Positions 34,912 to 44,475 of a stretch of 64,000 nt of DNA are shown one piece after another. The position numbers and the translations under genes were made by a program. The notes below the pieces were generated by a model. It made no database searches. It worked only from the letters and a program-made list of their open reading frames with translations, and was not told the origin of the DNA. Where the stretch lies: positions 248,001-312,000 of the forward strand of contig KV918768.1 of NCBI GenBank assembly GCA_002049455.2, read 5' to 3'. The stretch is from Porphyra umbilicalis. Taxonomy: Eukaryota > Rhodophyta > Bangiophyceae > Bangiales > Bangiaceae. Position 1 is the first letter of the stretch. The number at the start of each line of letters is the position of its first letter.

Positions 34912-35565
34912 GCGGCTGCGGTGCTACTGGGGACGGCCAGTGGCACAACCGCGGAGTCGCGGTTATCGGCCGAGTCGATCTGGTCCGGAGTCGATTAGCG
35001 GCGTTTTGGCCGACATGGGTCGTAGCGCTACTGTCCACGTCGGGCCCGGTGGTCCATTTTCGGCCAAGTCGCAGAAGGGAAGGTTAGTAGCGCTACTACC
35101 CAACCTCTGGCGGTCGGATCGAGTTGCAACACGTGGAGTGCCACGCGTCTGCGGATCAAGTTATAACACGTGGCTGTCCACGTGTCGCGTTGTAACACGT
35201 GGCTGTCCACGTGTCGAGTTGTAACACGTGGTCGGCCACGTGTAGCGACCCGGAGCTGGCGATGGATAGTAGCGCTACTGTTCTTCGCGGCCGGGCCGGG
35301 CGGCGGGTCGTATCTCCGCCGTCTGATGGACTCTGACGGAGCTGTCCAATCATTTTGGTCAGCTCGACGTCCTCTTTCACATGGGCCTTCGTACGGGGGC
35401 ATCTGTTGTGGTTGATTTTTTGGTTGGTATCGATACCAACTGCACCTGGGTTTCCTGCCTGTGAGGCAGGCACCCGGAGTTCGACTCTTGCCGCGGTCAC
35501 GTTTTCCCGATGGCGACATCGGGACGTGGCCCGCACACCCAGCGCCCATGTGGACCTGGGGGGAG
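34912..35565 (+). other. Noncoding 3' region of element B with palindromes
   Basis: About 650 bp between gag-pol and the 3' LTR. It holds three AGTAGCGCTACT-type palindromes (near 35028, 35087, 35270) and three or four tandem, roughly 30 bp units each made of CACGTGG...CCACGTG arms (35160-35245). Near 35450-35490 a hairpin CCTGC-CTGTGAG-GCAGG followed by GAGTTCGACTC resembles the anticodon and T arms of a tRNA-His relic. A purine tract (35559-35565) precedes the 3' LTR. Confidence 0.7.
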
Positions 35566-36038
35566 TGTTGAGCATGGCTCAGCAGCTCCACATGGCGAGG
35601 TGCATTGGCAGCGACAAGTCCGGCGGTATTTCCGGGTAAGTAGCAATGTATTGCATGCAAGCCATATGTATTTCGGGACAAGTCCGAAGTATGATGGGAC
35701 TTTGTGACACCTACTGTCATGTATTTGTGGTGTGTATTTTGACATGTATTTGATTGTATTTGTGTTTTTGGGCGACCCATTAGGGGCTTAGCTCCGGGAG
35801 ATTCGCGGGTTGAGCTCGGCGGGATGGTCCGGACTTGTGGGGTGGTTAGAGGCTGTGCCCTCTGGGTGTGAGCTCCCCCTCGGGAGGTGCGCCGTGCGCT
35901 CTGCGACGGCGTGAGAGTGGGGATGTTGCTGGAGGGCGCTGGGAGCGGGTCGTCTGGGGGTCAAGAGGCTGCTGGCCTCGTGCCGCAGACCCGCCCCGAG
36001 TAAACCAACGCATCCACCCAACTACCGCTCACTTCACA
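35566..36038 (+). repeat. 3' LTR of copia element B
   Basis: 473 bp, about 98.5% identical to 30103-30575, followed by the right target duplication CCCTC (36039-36043). Confidence 0.92.
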
Positions 36039-36550
36039 CCCTCCTGCTGTAAAAAGCAAAATTCAAGAAACCAGGTATTGACAGGGTTCGAACCCCCGAC
36101 TCTCGGACGCGACCCGAAGGTCACGCCTAATGAGAGTGGGTGCCTACTTCCCACTAGGCTACCCATGCGACTTCCTCGCGGTTTGGTGACCGCTGGTGCA
36201 TTCGACATTTGTGCCCGTGCGATTTTGAGTGAAATTTTTGCGATTTCACATTTTTTGTTCTTGCGCTTCTGATGCTTTGATTTGCGTGGGCTTTGCTTTC
36301 ATCCCTGATGCTTTGATTTGGTGAGCGTTTTGATTTAGAGTGTGGGCGGGCGCGTGCGCGGGCGAGCTGCTTGGGCTGCGTGGTGGGCTTGAGTGCTCCG
36401 ACTTGGACTACTTGAGGAGTGCCTTTGATGGGAAGAGGGGCGCTTTGGAGAGACAACCAACAAAGCACGTTCGCACACATACACACAAGCTCGAGCCACT
36501 CAACCACTTCACCGTGGTCCCCCATCCCCTATCCCCACTGCGTTTCAACA
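36039..36550 (+). repeat. Remainder of the 3' LTR of element A
   Basis: Continues the LTR interrupted at 30102 and ends TTTCAACA at 36550, followed by the target duplication TGGCC of element A (36551-36555). It includes the second copy of the tRNA-like segment. Confidence 0.9.
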
Positions 36551-36775
36551 TGGCCAAGGCGGACAAAGCTTATCGGATTATCCGGTGAGAACAGAGGCAC
36601 GGTCATCTGGGAGCAAAAGTACAAAGACTTAGATCTACCACCGAGTTGTCGCTGCTGGTGCAGGTCCCACTGGGCCGCCTACAGTGAGCGCGCCGAGGGT
36701 GTCGTCAGACGCCACATTCGCCCGGTGCCATTTGACTGAACAGCGGGCCCGCCGGATCCCATCGTATGCTTGACA
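36551..36775 (+). repeat. Dispersed repeat Rep-1, right half of copy 1
   Basis: Continues the repeat cut by element A and matches 43061-43265. It carries one copy of the dispersed motif GGATTATCCGGTGAGAAC (36574-36610), then CAAAGACTTAGATCTACC. Confidence 0.8.
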
Positions 36776-37413
36776 CACAGTACAAAGAGGGTCGGCCGCG
36801 TGGTCGAAATTGCCACAACAAATGACAGCTGGCGCGTTTACAATACCCTGTTGTTCGTTTTTTGTTTGAGATGCACAAATATCTCGCACACAGTCACAGT
36901 ACGGCCCCGAATTGCCCAAATGGGGCGCGTGTAGCAAGGTAAGGCTTTTGTGTGCGGAGACACCGTTCCGGGGCGAAGATTCACAAAGGGGGGGGGGTGC
37001 GTGATTGGAACGGCGTGCGTTCGTGGGTGGCTTGAGCTCTCCAGGTGTGGTTCCAGGGTGTAGAGCGGCATCGGGCAAAGGTGTAGGCGTCTCAGCCGAC
37101 TCGAAGCCATTCCCCACAGCTCCACCTCTGTTGTTTGAGGATTGCAATGATTCTACCGCCACAACGTTTTGTTGAGGATCAGCCATACATATGATCATCA
37201 CGCTGCTGTGGCCTACTCCTCCCACCATTCACACGCCGCGTGTACTGGCTGTACGATCAGTCCGAGTGACCATAATCGTCCAATCAAGGCTGTTGTATGC
37301 TGAAACATGAGCGGCCGACGCGGCCGTCCAAGCTATGTTGCAACCTACACCCACACCGACGACACGGACGAACAACACACACACAGTCTATCTCTCCCTA
37401 TCACGGGCCCGCG
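36776..37413. other. Gene-free stretch
   Basis: No supported gene or repeat. I looked here for an inverted copy of the dispersed motif that would close the methyltransferase block on its left side and did not find one. Confidence 0.45.
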
Positions 37414-38073
37414 TCACGCCGATTGGGGCGTCGTGCCAGAGGACGCTGCGAGCGTCGCGTTGACTCGACCCCAATCAAAGTCGGACCCATAGTCGAGAAA
37501 CAGCTCCTCCCCAAAGGCGACGTCCGCCGTGGCCACCACCGTCAACAGGTCGAGGTGCACCATTTCGGACGGGCGCTTGAGGGGCCGCAAGCGCAGGTGC
37601 ACGTTGGGCTTGCGGGAGAGCGTCGAGCCGTCCGCTTGAAAGTTGACCTTCTCGGCGCCACTAACCGCCCCATAGTGGTTGATGTAGCCACACGCGCAGC
37701 CGACGAACGGGACGAGCCAAACCTTGGGCGGCGGCGGAGCACCGCGCCGCGCCTTGAGCGGCACCAAGTGCGCATTGCGGGTAAACGTCTGGTGGGTGAT
37801 GCGGGCCGTCCCCCTCATCCTGCCATACGGTCTGTGGGGGTGGTCTTGCAACGTCTTCAGACGGAGGTCCTTAAAGACGAGCCCTCCCCACATGGACACG
37901 ACCTGGTCGCCGACACGCAAGCCGCCGGGGTGGCTGACAAAGACGCCCAAGCCACCAAAGGGGACGCCCGACGAGGCGACGCGCACCCGACATGCGGTCG
38001 CGTTCGCAGCTTGCACAGTGGCCGTGTCGGCACACTCGAAAACCGCCCGCATCTGCTGCGGCCAGTCGTGCAC
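37414..38073 (-). CDS. SET-domain protein (putative lysine methyltransferase)
   Basis: About 219 codons matching the SET fold from end to end. The N-terminal part has SGVPFGGLGVFVSHPGGLRV and VSMWGGLVF (the usual small-residue, start-of-SET motif). The middle has the GYINHYGAVSGAEKVNF segment in place of the NHS-x-x-PN cofactor motif. Near the C-terminus is VAFGEELFLDYGSDF, the GEEL...DYG motif with the catalytic-site Tyr. SET proteins transfer methyl from S-adenosylmethionine to lysine, usually on histones. The size is close to small stand-alone SET proteins, and no post-SET cysteines are seen. It lies in the same frame as the methyltransferase upstream, with only a TAG (38077-38079) and a codon or two between, so a fusion protein is likely or was present in the past. 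It ends in TGA. Confidence 0.75.
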   Translation of the reverse strand: MHDWPQQMRAVFECADTATVQAANATACRVRVASSGVPFGGLGVFVSHPGGLRVGDQVVSMWGGLVFKDLRLKTLQDHPHRPYGRMRGTARITHQTFTRNAHLVPLKARRGAPPPPKVWLVPFVGCACGYINHYGAVSGAEKVNFQADGSTLSRKPNVHLRLRPLKRPSEMVHLDLLTVVATADVAFGEELFLDYGSDFDWGRVNATLAASSGTTPQSA

Positions 38074-38076
38074 CGG

Positions 38077-39573
38077 CTAGACGAGGAGGTCGTCGAGGCC
38101 CTTGACGGTACAGAAGTCGTGTGGCACAGTGGTGGCCAGGGAGACGAGAAAGTGGACGATGTGTGTCGGAACCCGGGTGTGTGCCGACTCGCCGGCTTTC
38201 AGGGTCGATACCGACAACAGCCACTTGGTCGACGACGAGGGCTCAGGGCGACGCGCCGCGAGCTCGGCGGCCACCCTTTCCACAGCGTCGAGCAGCTGCG
38301 GTGTCACCCCACCTGCACCTTGGTTCGCCTTGGCCCAGTCGACAAACGCAAAGTAGGTGCGACGACGCGCGGCCTTGACGACCACGTCGTCGACGTCGCA
38401 GCCGTAAAATCTGCGTCGCGTCTGCACACACGCGACCGCCATCGTGCCCGTCCCCATAAAAAGGTCGAGGACCGCGTCACTTGCGTGAGAAAAGTGGCAC
38501 ACCAGCTCCCGCACGCACCCCACCGAATTTTGCTCGGGGCGGAACCACTTGCCGTCCTCGTTGTACACAATCTCCAACAGTCCAGGCGGAGCGACGTTGG
38601 TAATCGCGTAGCAGTGGCCGGGCAGGGGAGAAGAGGTCTGGTTGTGATTCTTATAGCTCACCCTGCGATGCGTCCCGGTGCCGCCGCCCGTACGCGTCGC
38701 GTGGAGGGCCTTGTCCACCCAATTGGCCAGCGTCGTGCTGGAGCGACCACCCCCACCGCCGTTGGACGACACCGCGACCATGGAGCACGGGTCGACGCAC
38801 CACTCGGGCTCGCTCCGACCCTTCAGCGCCGTCGCCGTCCGTACGTTGGACAGGATGTCAAACCACTTTGGAAACTGCAAGTCGGAACACTGGATGATGA
38901 GCTGGCCGCCGTGACGCACCATCCCAGTCACGTCGCGCGCCACCGCCAGCATGTCCCGCTCCGACAACCGGTCATAGGCAGAGTTGGGTTCCCCGCGCTC
39001 CAGCCGTGTGCCGTAGGGCGGGTCGAAGTACGCCAGTTGAATCTTGTCCTTGAGGTTGGCCGTGGGGAACTGCCAAAAGTTGCACGATACCATCTGGACA
39101 CGCGCCGCGAGGGCCCCCTCAATAAGACGCACGTCGGCGACGCTGACGGCAGAGAATGATCGGCCGTCGGCCACGGCATCGAGCATGTCCGAAGAGGGCG
39201 CCCCCACGGCCAACTTGGCGGGGGCCTCGTCGTCCAGCCACAGTTCCCGCAGGGAGGGCACAAGGACGGGCACCACGCCACCAACGAGAGCCGACTCGTG
39301 GGGGAGAAAGGAGCAGACGCTCACCTTGCCCCTGTCCGTTTGCCTCGACAGCGGCTCGTACGTCGCAGACCACAACTCTGGGGACCCCAACACGTCGCTC
39401 ATGTGCCGCGCGTACTGCGCCGCCGCCTTGCGCAGCAGCCGATCGTCGTCGGGGGAGTTGGTAATGGTCACCAGCGCCACGGGGTCGACCACGTCGTGGT
39501 CCACGGACGTTGGCAGACCATGGAAGAGGCGGTACCAATGGCACCGCGGGGAAAAGCCATCCGAAGGATGCAA
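38077..39573 (-). CDS. Beta-class N6-adenine (or N4-cytosine) DNA methyltransferase
   Basis: 498 uninterrupted codons. Catalytic motif IV LAYFDPPYGTRL is at residues 184-187 (DPPY) and the S-adenosylmethionine motif I VLDLFMGTGTMAVACVQ is near 369-385, followed by RRRFYGCDVDD. Motif IV before motif I defines the beta class; DPPY favours adenine N6 methylation. The segment between them (SERDMLAVARDVTGMVRHGG, then LIIQCSDLQF) fits the fold, and an Asn/Gly/Arg-rich insert separates the halves. The first 170 residues have no clear family. Upstream, the linker ORF ends in TAG at 39574-39576, immediately before the TTG that begins this frame, in the same frame; downstream the SET frame also follows a TAG. 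ParB-like plus DNA-methyltransferase fusions are common in prokaryotes and phages, which supports one functional unit. Confidence 0.85.
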   Translation of the reverse strand: MHPSDGFSPRCHWYRLFHGLPTSVDHDVVDPVALVTITNSPDDDRLLRKAAAQYARHMSDVLGSPELWSATYEPLSRQTDRGKVSVCSFLPHESALVGGVVPVLVPSLRELWLDDEAPAKLAVGAPSSDMLDAVADGRSFSAVSVADVRLIEGALAARVQMVSCNFWQFPTANLKDKIQLAYFDPPYGTRLERGEPNSAYDRLSERDMLAVARDVTGMVRHGGQLIIQCSDLQFPKWFDILSNVRTATALKGRSEPEWCVDPCSMVAVSSNGGGGGRSSTTLANWVDKALHATRTGGGTGTHRRVSYKNHNQTSSPLPGHCYAITNVAPPGLLEIVYNEDGKWFRPEQNSVGCVRELVCHFSHASDAVLDLFMGTGTMAVACVQTRRRFYGCDVDDVVVKAARRRTYFAFVDWAKANQGAGGVTPQLLDAVERVAAELAARRPEPSSSTKWLLSVSTLKAGESAHTRVPTHIVHFLVSLATTVPHDFCTVKGLDDLLV

Positions 39574-40536
39574 CTAGGGCTTCAACTTGCACTCCTCGGC
39601 GCACCACACCAAGTACGGCAAAAACATCGTCATGGCGTCTGCGTAGCCACACTTGGCCGCGACAACGTGCCAGGACCGGTTGACGATCATGGCGGCGTAC
39701 GACACGCGCACAGTCCGCATGTGGCGCTCGACAACAGCGCCGGGGGTTTTCGACGCTGCCGCACCGGCCACTGACTTTCCCTTGGCAGACGCCGAAAGCC
39801 GCTTTCGCTTTTTGGCCGACAACGTCTGACCCGTACCACGCCCCCGGGTGGTACCGTCACCGTCGTCGTCGCCGTCGGGGTGCGCCTTCCCCTCGCGCAC
39901 ATCTGTCATGAGCTGCAAAACGAGCCACACGCGCTCGTCCATGGTGCTGAAGGGGCCGATGACCGGGTCGAGCGGGTCGTCCAACAGCTCCGGCACCGCG
40001 CCCCCTGCCGCCGACCCCGCGGCGGCGGCAGACGCAGGTGCGCCCCGATAACGAGGCACCAAACCGTCGCCTTGATCGTCCTCATCCGCGTCCATGTCCG
40101 CGGCCTTGCGCTTGACACCCTTTCCGGTCCCCGGCATCGGCAACAGATCCTCGCTCTGCTTCTTGGCTGCAGCGCGTCGCGCCTTGTCGATACCCGCCTG
40201 CCCCTCATCCGGCCGCATCTGGATGTAGCTGACCATCACCTGCCACCGACGGAGGGCGCCCGCAACGGCGGCCAAGTGTGCTGCACCCTTTTCCGTCCGT
40301 CAAGGCGTCGCGGCGAGTGCGGCAAGGCGGTCCCGCATAGCCATCTCCCGACGCCCGTTGCTCACCTTGGGCCACGCAAAGCCGCTCAAGTCCCGCCACT
40401 GCAGGGCCACCGGATATCGACAAAACAACGCGTCAACCCGGACGCGCGGCGTCCGGTCCGGCGGTCGGTCGCGGACGATCACACTCAACCCGCCGACGGG
40501 CGACACGAATCCAGGGGCGGGCACAGGGGTGGCCAC
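39574..40536 (-). CDS. Linker region between ParB-like and methyltransferase parts
   Basis: One frame from about 40536 to 39574, with a TGA at 40300-40302 and otherwise open (40303-40536 and 39574-40299). It includes VRVDALFCRYPVALQWRDLS, MAMRDRLAALAATP, then RWQVMVSYIQMRPDEGQAG, an acidic and NLS-like stretch (KGVKRKAADMDADEDDQGDG), a Lys-rich AKKRKRLSASAKGK and a hydrophobic end (MTMFLPYLVWCAEECKLKP). No domain recognised. It shares its frame with the methyltransferase and SET parts, so the three probably belong to one gene. Confidence 0.55.
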
Positions 40537-41342
40537 CCGAGAGCTGGGACCGCCCCCGGTGGCTCCTGACTCATATTGGCGAGCAGAGCACTGCTTGACG
40601 TAAACGACGGTGCCATGTCCGCCACCCTGTGCCTGAGTTCAACAATCGACACTTTTGGCCAGAAGGCAGCTCGCGCAGCGTCGCTCCGGAGCGCTGCGAG
40701 TCGCTCGTTCGCCACCTCGTCTCGCACGACGACCACCGCAAGGACCACGTCCATGGCGGCCATGGCCTTGACATTCTCGGCCACTCACTGCAAACCAATG
40801 GCTTCAAAGATGCGGCTGCCGTCGCGCGGGTTCGCAGCAGACGCTTGGGAGACGGCGTCGTTTGCCAAGAGCATCGGCAGGCGGTGAAACCCGTCGGCAA
40901 ACGTGCCGTTGGTAGCGCCGGGGATGGCCGCCTCGAAGCGGGCGTGCCCCGACACGAGCACCACGGCGTCCTCCCTCTCCACCTTGTGGCCTCGGCATGG
41001 CGCTTTGGCGTACTCCTTGAGGGAGGTCTCGCCCACGTCGACCACGTGCTCGTCGTGTGCAGGCCGTATGTCGGTCCTGTAGCGCACCATGGAGAGATGC
41101 ACCCAACAGGTGGCGTTGGGCGACTGCTCTCGCCAGTTGGCAATCGAAACACCCTCAACGTCCGTCACCAGCGCCTCGTCCTGTGCACGGGCTGGGCGCA
41201 CAACGGCAGCCCGAGGGCCGTCGGGCGGCACCGTCGGCGCCCCATGAGGGACCCCCGTCGGCGGAACTGTCGCGGGCGCCACCGTCTCGGCGGGTGGCCC
41301 GGCCGCCGGGACGCGTGGAGTGGGCATGGCACGCGCGGGCAT
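40485..41342 (-). CDS. ParB/Srx-like N-terminal domain of the methyltransferase block
   Basis: From the ATG at 41340-41342 (MPARAMPTPRV), directly after a 26-base C tract on the coding strand, a Pro/Ala-rich leader leads to RYRTDIRPAHDEHVVDVGET, EDAVVLVSGHARFEAAI and FADGFHRLPMLLAND. The HARFEAA and DGFHR elements match the core of ParB-like nuclease/CTPase folds (the position of the ParB GxRR helix), and the second ParB-like gene at 45412 has the matching DGFHR. After a TGA (40785-40787) the same frame continues (VAENVKAMAAMDVVLAVVVV) to about 40485; the protein then goes on one frame over into the linker region. Assignment rests on short motifs only. Confidence 0.45.
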
Positions 41343-41343
41343 A

Positions 41344-41369
41344 GGGGGGGGGGGGGGGGGGGGGGGGGG
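41344..41369. repeat. 26-base G homopolymer before the ParB-like start
   Basis: Uninterrupted G run (C on the coding strand) ending two bases before the proposed ATG. The other ParB-like gene has a 19-base C run in the corresponding position (45312-45330). Confidence 0.95.
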
Positions 41370-41508
41370 CCTGAGAACCGTCGAGCACCACGCCGACGCA
41401 AATTTCGTTCCGCGGCACCGGCACCCCGAAAGGCCGCAGTGTGGGGGGTCGCCGCGTGTCTCGGGACCGTGCGGCGCGCTCCGCAAGCGCCGGGCTTGAC
41501 GAGGCAAC

Positions 41509-41517
41509 GTATTTATA
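41509..41517 (-). promoter_or_regulatory. TATA box of the ParB-methyltransferase-SET block
   Basis: TATAAATAC on the minus strand, about 170 bases before the proposed ATG at 41342. Spacing and form match the TATA boxes of the two AAA+ genes. Confidence 0.55.
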
Positions 41518-41654
41518 GTGGGACCCATGCCCAGACCCAGTGTGGGACGACTCGGCCCGTTTGTGCGCGGAACACAGCCCGACGGTGGCTCGAACGCCGC
41601 GCGCGGGAGACGACGTGCGGGCGACCCGACAGATACGGGTTGCAACGGCGTCCC

Positions 41655-41850
41655 CATCTATGCAAAAATTCCACGTAATTGTCACCAAGCGACGCCGCCG
41701 GAACGCTCTCGTTTTATCCGGTGAGAACAGCGTCACGGTCATCTCGCAAAAGAAGTAGATCAAATTACATTTGGTGAACAACGCCTGTACCGTGGGAGGA
41801 TTCCCACGTGTCTGCCGTGCGCGACAACCCGACGACGGTACGACCGTCCG
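41655..41850 (+). repeat. Dispersed motif copy upstream of the methyltransferase block
   Basis: Contains TTGTCACCAAGCGACGCC, CGCTCTCG, TTATCCGGTGAGAACAGCG, CACGGTCATCT and an A-rich tail. Similarity to 49205-49375 continues for about 100 more bases (TTGGTGAACAACGCC, CCCACGTGTCTGCCGTGCGCG). Same orientation as the copies at 49250 and 54095, opposite to the one at 44960. Confidence 0.75.
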
Positions 41851-41859
41851 CACGTGCCT

Positions 41860-42790
41860 CTGGGGACCGCGCTACGGTCCCCGCACGTCACTGGTACGGG
41901 GTGGTACTCTGTATCTTGACAAGGTGCTTTCGGGGCTGTGACGTACGCAACACATGATCACTGTGCTGAAAGTCGACCCGCACGGCATGAATGACTGGCA
42001 GTGTCGATACGACCAGTTCATACTGGTATTTGTGTCTCTTCCCAGGACAAACACCGCTGACGCGCTGCGGTGCATCAACGCGCCTCTCCGCTGCTGCGAC
42101 CCTGGACCGTGTGCGCACGCAAATGGACCCAAGATCCGACGTCAGTGATGCCGATTCTGGACACAATTGCATTCCCAGATATATAGCAGCGTGCTATACA
42201 ACAAAAGGTGCATCCCACGCATTATAACCTCTGGCGGCGACGCATGCTCAGGCCCACCAGAGAGGGACACCAACGCCCTCGATGCCGAATGTCCACTATA
42301 GAAAGAACCACCAACTCGCAGGCGTTCAGTCCATGCGCGCCGAGGCAAATTTTGCACTGCATGTTGAAGCTTTGTCGTGCGTGCAAAAAGAAGAGGTGCC
42401 AGTTTTGTGGTACTTTTGCGCCCTCGTTGACGCCATGCTTCTACGGTGGCCATGGGAGGCGTGCTGGACCAGGGAACGTTGTAAGCATGTACATGACGCA
42501 TGCAGCCAGCCGGCTTGATCCGCCCTATCAATTTGCGTGGACAGTATTTATCAGCTGGATCTTTGTTGCAACGGCTATTGTTGAGCTGGAAACCAGACGC
42601 AGACTTTCACCAGTGTCACGCAACCCACGCACATTCGGGCGCTGCTCGCACTCACAGGCCCTTTATTCTGGTGTACCGCCGGAACACCGATGTCTGTCAT
42701 CTGGGAGACTTGGCTCCTGGAGGTCCATTTCCGACGCCCCCACATCGTATTTGGGACAGGTGAGGGGTACGGTACCTTTAGTGTCGGTAT
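41860..42790. other. Gene-free stretch
   Basis: No supported gene. A 194-codon open frame at 42208-42792 contains a CRACKKKRCQFCGTF cysteine cluster but has no other protein-like feature, no TATA and no relatives in the window. Confidence 0.35.
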
Positions 42791-42799
42791 AACCGGTAT

Positions 42800-43265
42800 T
42801 GACTGACCAGCTCGTGGGCGTCATGCGGGAGCGTCCACCCAATGCGCGCACAAGGGGTGGGCAGCGTGCAGGCAGCGCCTCGCCCGTGCAGTGGCTCGGC
42901 CACTCGCAATGACAAAGATGCACACTTCCGAGCGGCAGGCGCTGCGGGGTCCTGAGCACCCCTTGTGTGGGGTTGATACATTGGGTGGCAGTCACAGTGT
43001 GGTCGATTTCCCGGGCTCGTCCGCCCACAACTCCATGTGTTTGTGACCCGGCACGGCATGGGAAGCTGATCGGACTATCCGGTGAGAACTGAGGCACGGT
43101 CATCTGGGAAATAAAGTACAAAGACTTAGATCTACCGCCGAGTTGTCGCTGCTGGTACAGGTCCCACTGGGGCGCCTACGGTGAGCGCCAGAGGGTTCGT
43201 CAATAGCCCCATCGCCAGGTGCCATGCGACTGAACAGCGGTCCCACTGGGTCCCATCATATGTTC
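42800..43265 (+). repeat. Dispersed repeat Rep-1, uninterrupted copy 2
   Basis: About 465 bp matching 25030-25264 joined to 36556-36775, so it shows the empty target site of copia element A (near GTGACCCGGCACGGCATGGG, 43042-43061). It holds a dispersed-motif copy CCGGTGAGAACTGAGGCACG at about 43078-43108. Confidence 0.8.
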
Positions 43266-43939
43266 ACAGAGGTATCCGTCTGTGACCAGTTCTTGACACT
43301 TGCACCAGTTCTTAGCAAATCGGGGTTGTGTGGGAAATCCACAGTGTTTACATATGAAATCGGGTTCTGGGGATGCTCCGGAACCGCCTACGGCGCAGTT
43401 CACTGTCTTTCATAAAATACACAAAGCATATCAGCGCGGTTGAGCCACACCGCTGGACTGTGACTCATCAGCTCTCCAACGATCTTGTGCGCCTCAAACG
43501 GAGCACTCCTGGATGAGAACAGCGTGTTTCCCTGGAAAAGAACAGGAAAAAGTACATGGCCGGATCGGTGCAATTCTGCGTCCACAGAGCCCTTCTAGTG
43601 ATTTCCGATCGGAGCGTCTTGCTCCCGCCGCGTTCGCCCGCAGGGATCCGGATGTCGAGTCACTCCGATGCACCCCGGAGCCCCGTAGTGGCTGTATGGG
43701 CCGATTTCTCGCCAAGGTCGACGAAGAGGTGTGGTCAGCACATGAGAGAGGCTCTGTAGCCCGAGTTTGTGGTCACATTGTACTGTGCGAGTTTTTCAGG
43801 GCTACCCATCGCCCCCCCCATCCCCCGCCCTTCATGTCACCAAGCACACCCTGTCCCAATTCCCTGCGTACCAGCACAGGCTTACTCATCATTTTATCGT
43901 CCATCTGATAGCCCCTGAGCCCCCTATCCCACCTCCCCC

Positions 43940-44190
43940 CTTCCCATCCGCCCCCCTTCCTCCCCCACCCGTGCGCCCCCCATCCCCACGTCTGTCCTGG
44001 CCTCCAGCCTTCCCCCCCCACCCCCCCCTCCCTCCCCCCTGCTCTATCCTCGACCCCCGCCCAAAGTCTTGTTTTAGCAACCCTCTGAGTCTCATGACCC
44101 TGAAGGTTGCTCGACAACTCATGTGCCCCTCGTCTGCGAAGCGTCTAGAGCTACACGCGCTCCCTGCGCTGTCCACACAGCTCCTTCGTG
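43940..44190 (+). repeat. Dispersed repeat Rep-2, copy 2
   Basis: C-rich block plus TGCGAAGCGTCTAGAGCTACACGCGCTCCCT, contiguous here but split in the copy at 20240-20785. Noncoding. Confidence 0.55.
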
Positions 44191-44299
44191 TGGTCGAAGG
44201 CGACACAAGGATGGAAACTCGGGGCTCCAGATGATCAAATACTCCGTTCATACTAAGTTTTTCTGACTGTAATGTGCGATTCCGAGCGTTCTCATATGA

Positions 44300-44475
44300 G
44301 AAATCATAGTGTCAAGAACTGGGGCAGACATTTTCTTGGGTGCATTTTCCGGTAGAAGAACGGAAGCGCCCCAGCGGAAACGGAAAAAACCGCCGACCCC
44401 GCCAGACTCTCCTGAGGCGAGCCATATTCTATTTTTTCGGTGGGGATAACATTAAGCCTTCGTCAGAAGCCAGTT
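44300..44475 (+). repeat. Dispersed repeat Rep-4, copy 2
   Basis: Matches 16905-17090; shares GCGGAAACGGAAAA, CGCCGACCCCGCC, GAGGCGAGCC and GGGGATAACATTAAGCCTT. Confidence 0.6.

Larger units (their letters stand above)
30103..36038 (+). mobile_element. Copia LTR element B, nested in element A
   Basis: Complete Ty1/copia-family element of 5,936 bp inserted in the 3' LTR of A. It has two 473 bp LTRs (30103-30575 and 35566-36038), target duplication CCCTC (30098-30102 and 36039-36043), an initiator-Met half-tRNA primer site, one long gag-pol frame and a purine tract before the 3' LTR. The LTRs differ at about seven positions, so it is young, and it must be younger than A. It looks whole. Confidence 0.92.
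25265..36550 (+). mobile_element. Copia LTR element A (fossil), host of a nested element
   Basis: Ty1/copia-family LTR retrotransposon. The 5' LTR is 25265-25809 (545 bp, TG...CA). The 3' LTR starts at 30066 and resumes at 36039-36550; it is split by element B. Target duplication TGGCC lies on both sides (25260-25264, 36551-36555). A primer site for an initiator-Met tRNA half follows the 5' LTR and a purine-rich tract precedes the 3' LTR (30056-30065). The LTRs differ at only about seven positions, so the insertion is young. The gag-pol region (25974-29900) keeps every copia domain but is broken, with about four breaks. Confidence 0.9.

Noticed and set aside
37297-39159. 620-codon plus-strand frame
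   Set aside because: It is the antisense shadow of the SET and methyltransferase genes, whose motifs are clear on the minus strand.
42208-42792. Gene with a CxxC-type cluster
   Set aside because: Only one short Cys/Lys cluster, no second half of a zinc finger, no promoter, and the frame overlaps repeat sequence at its end.
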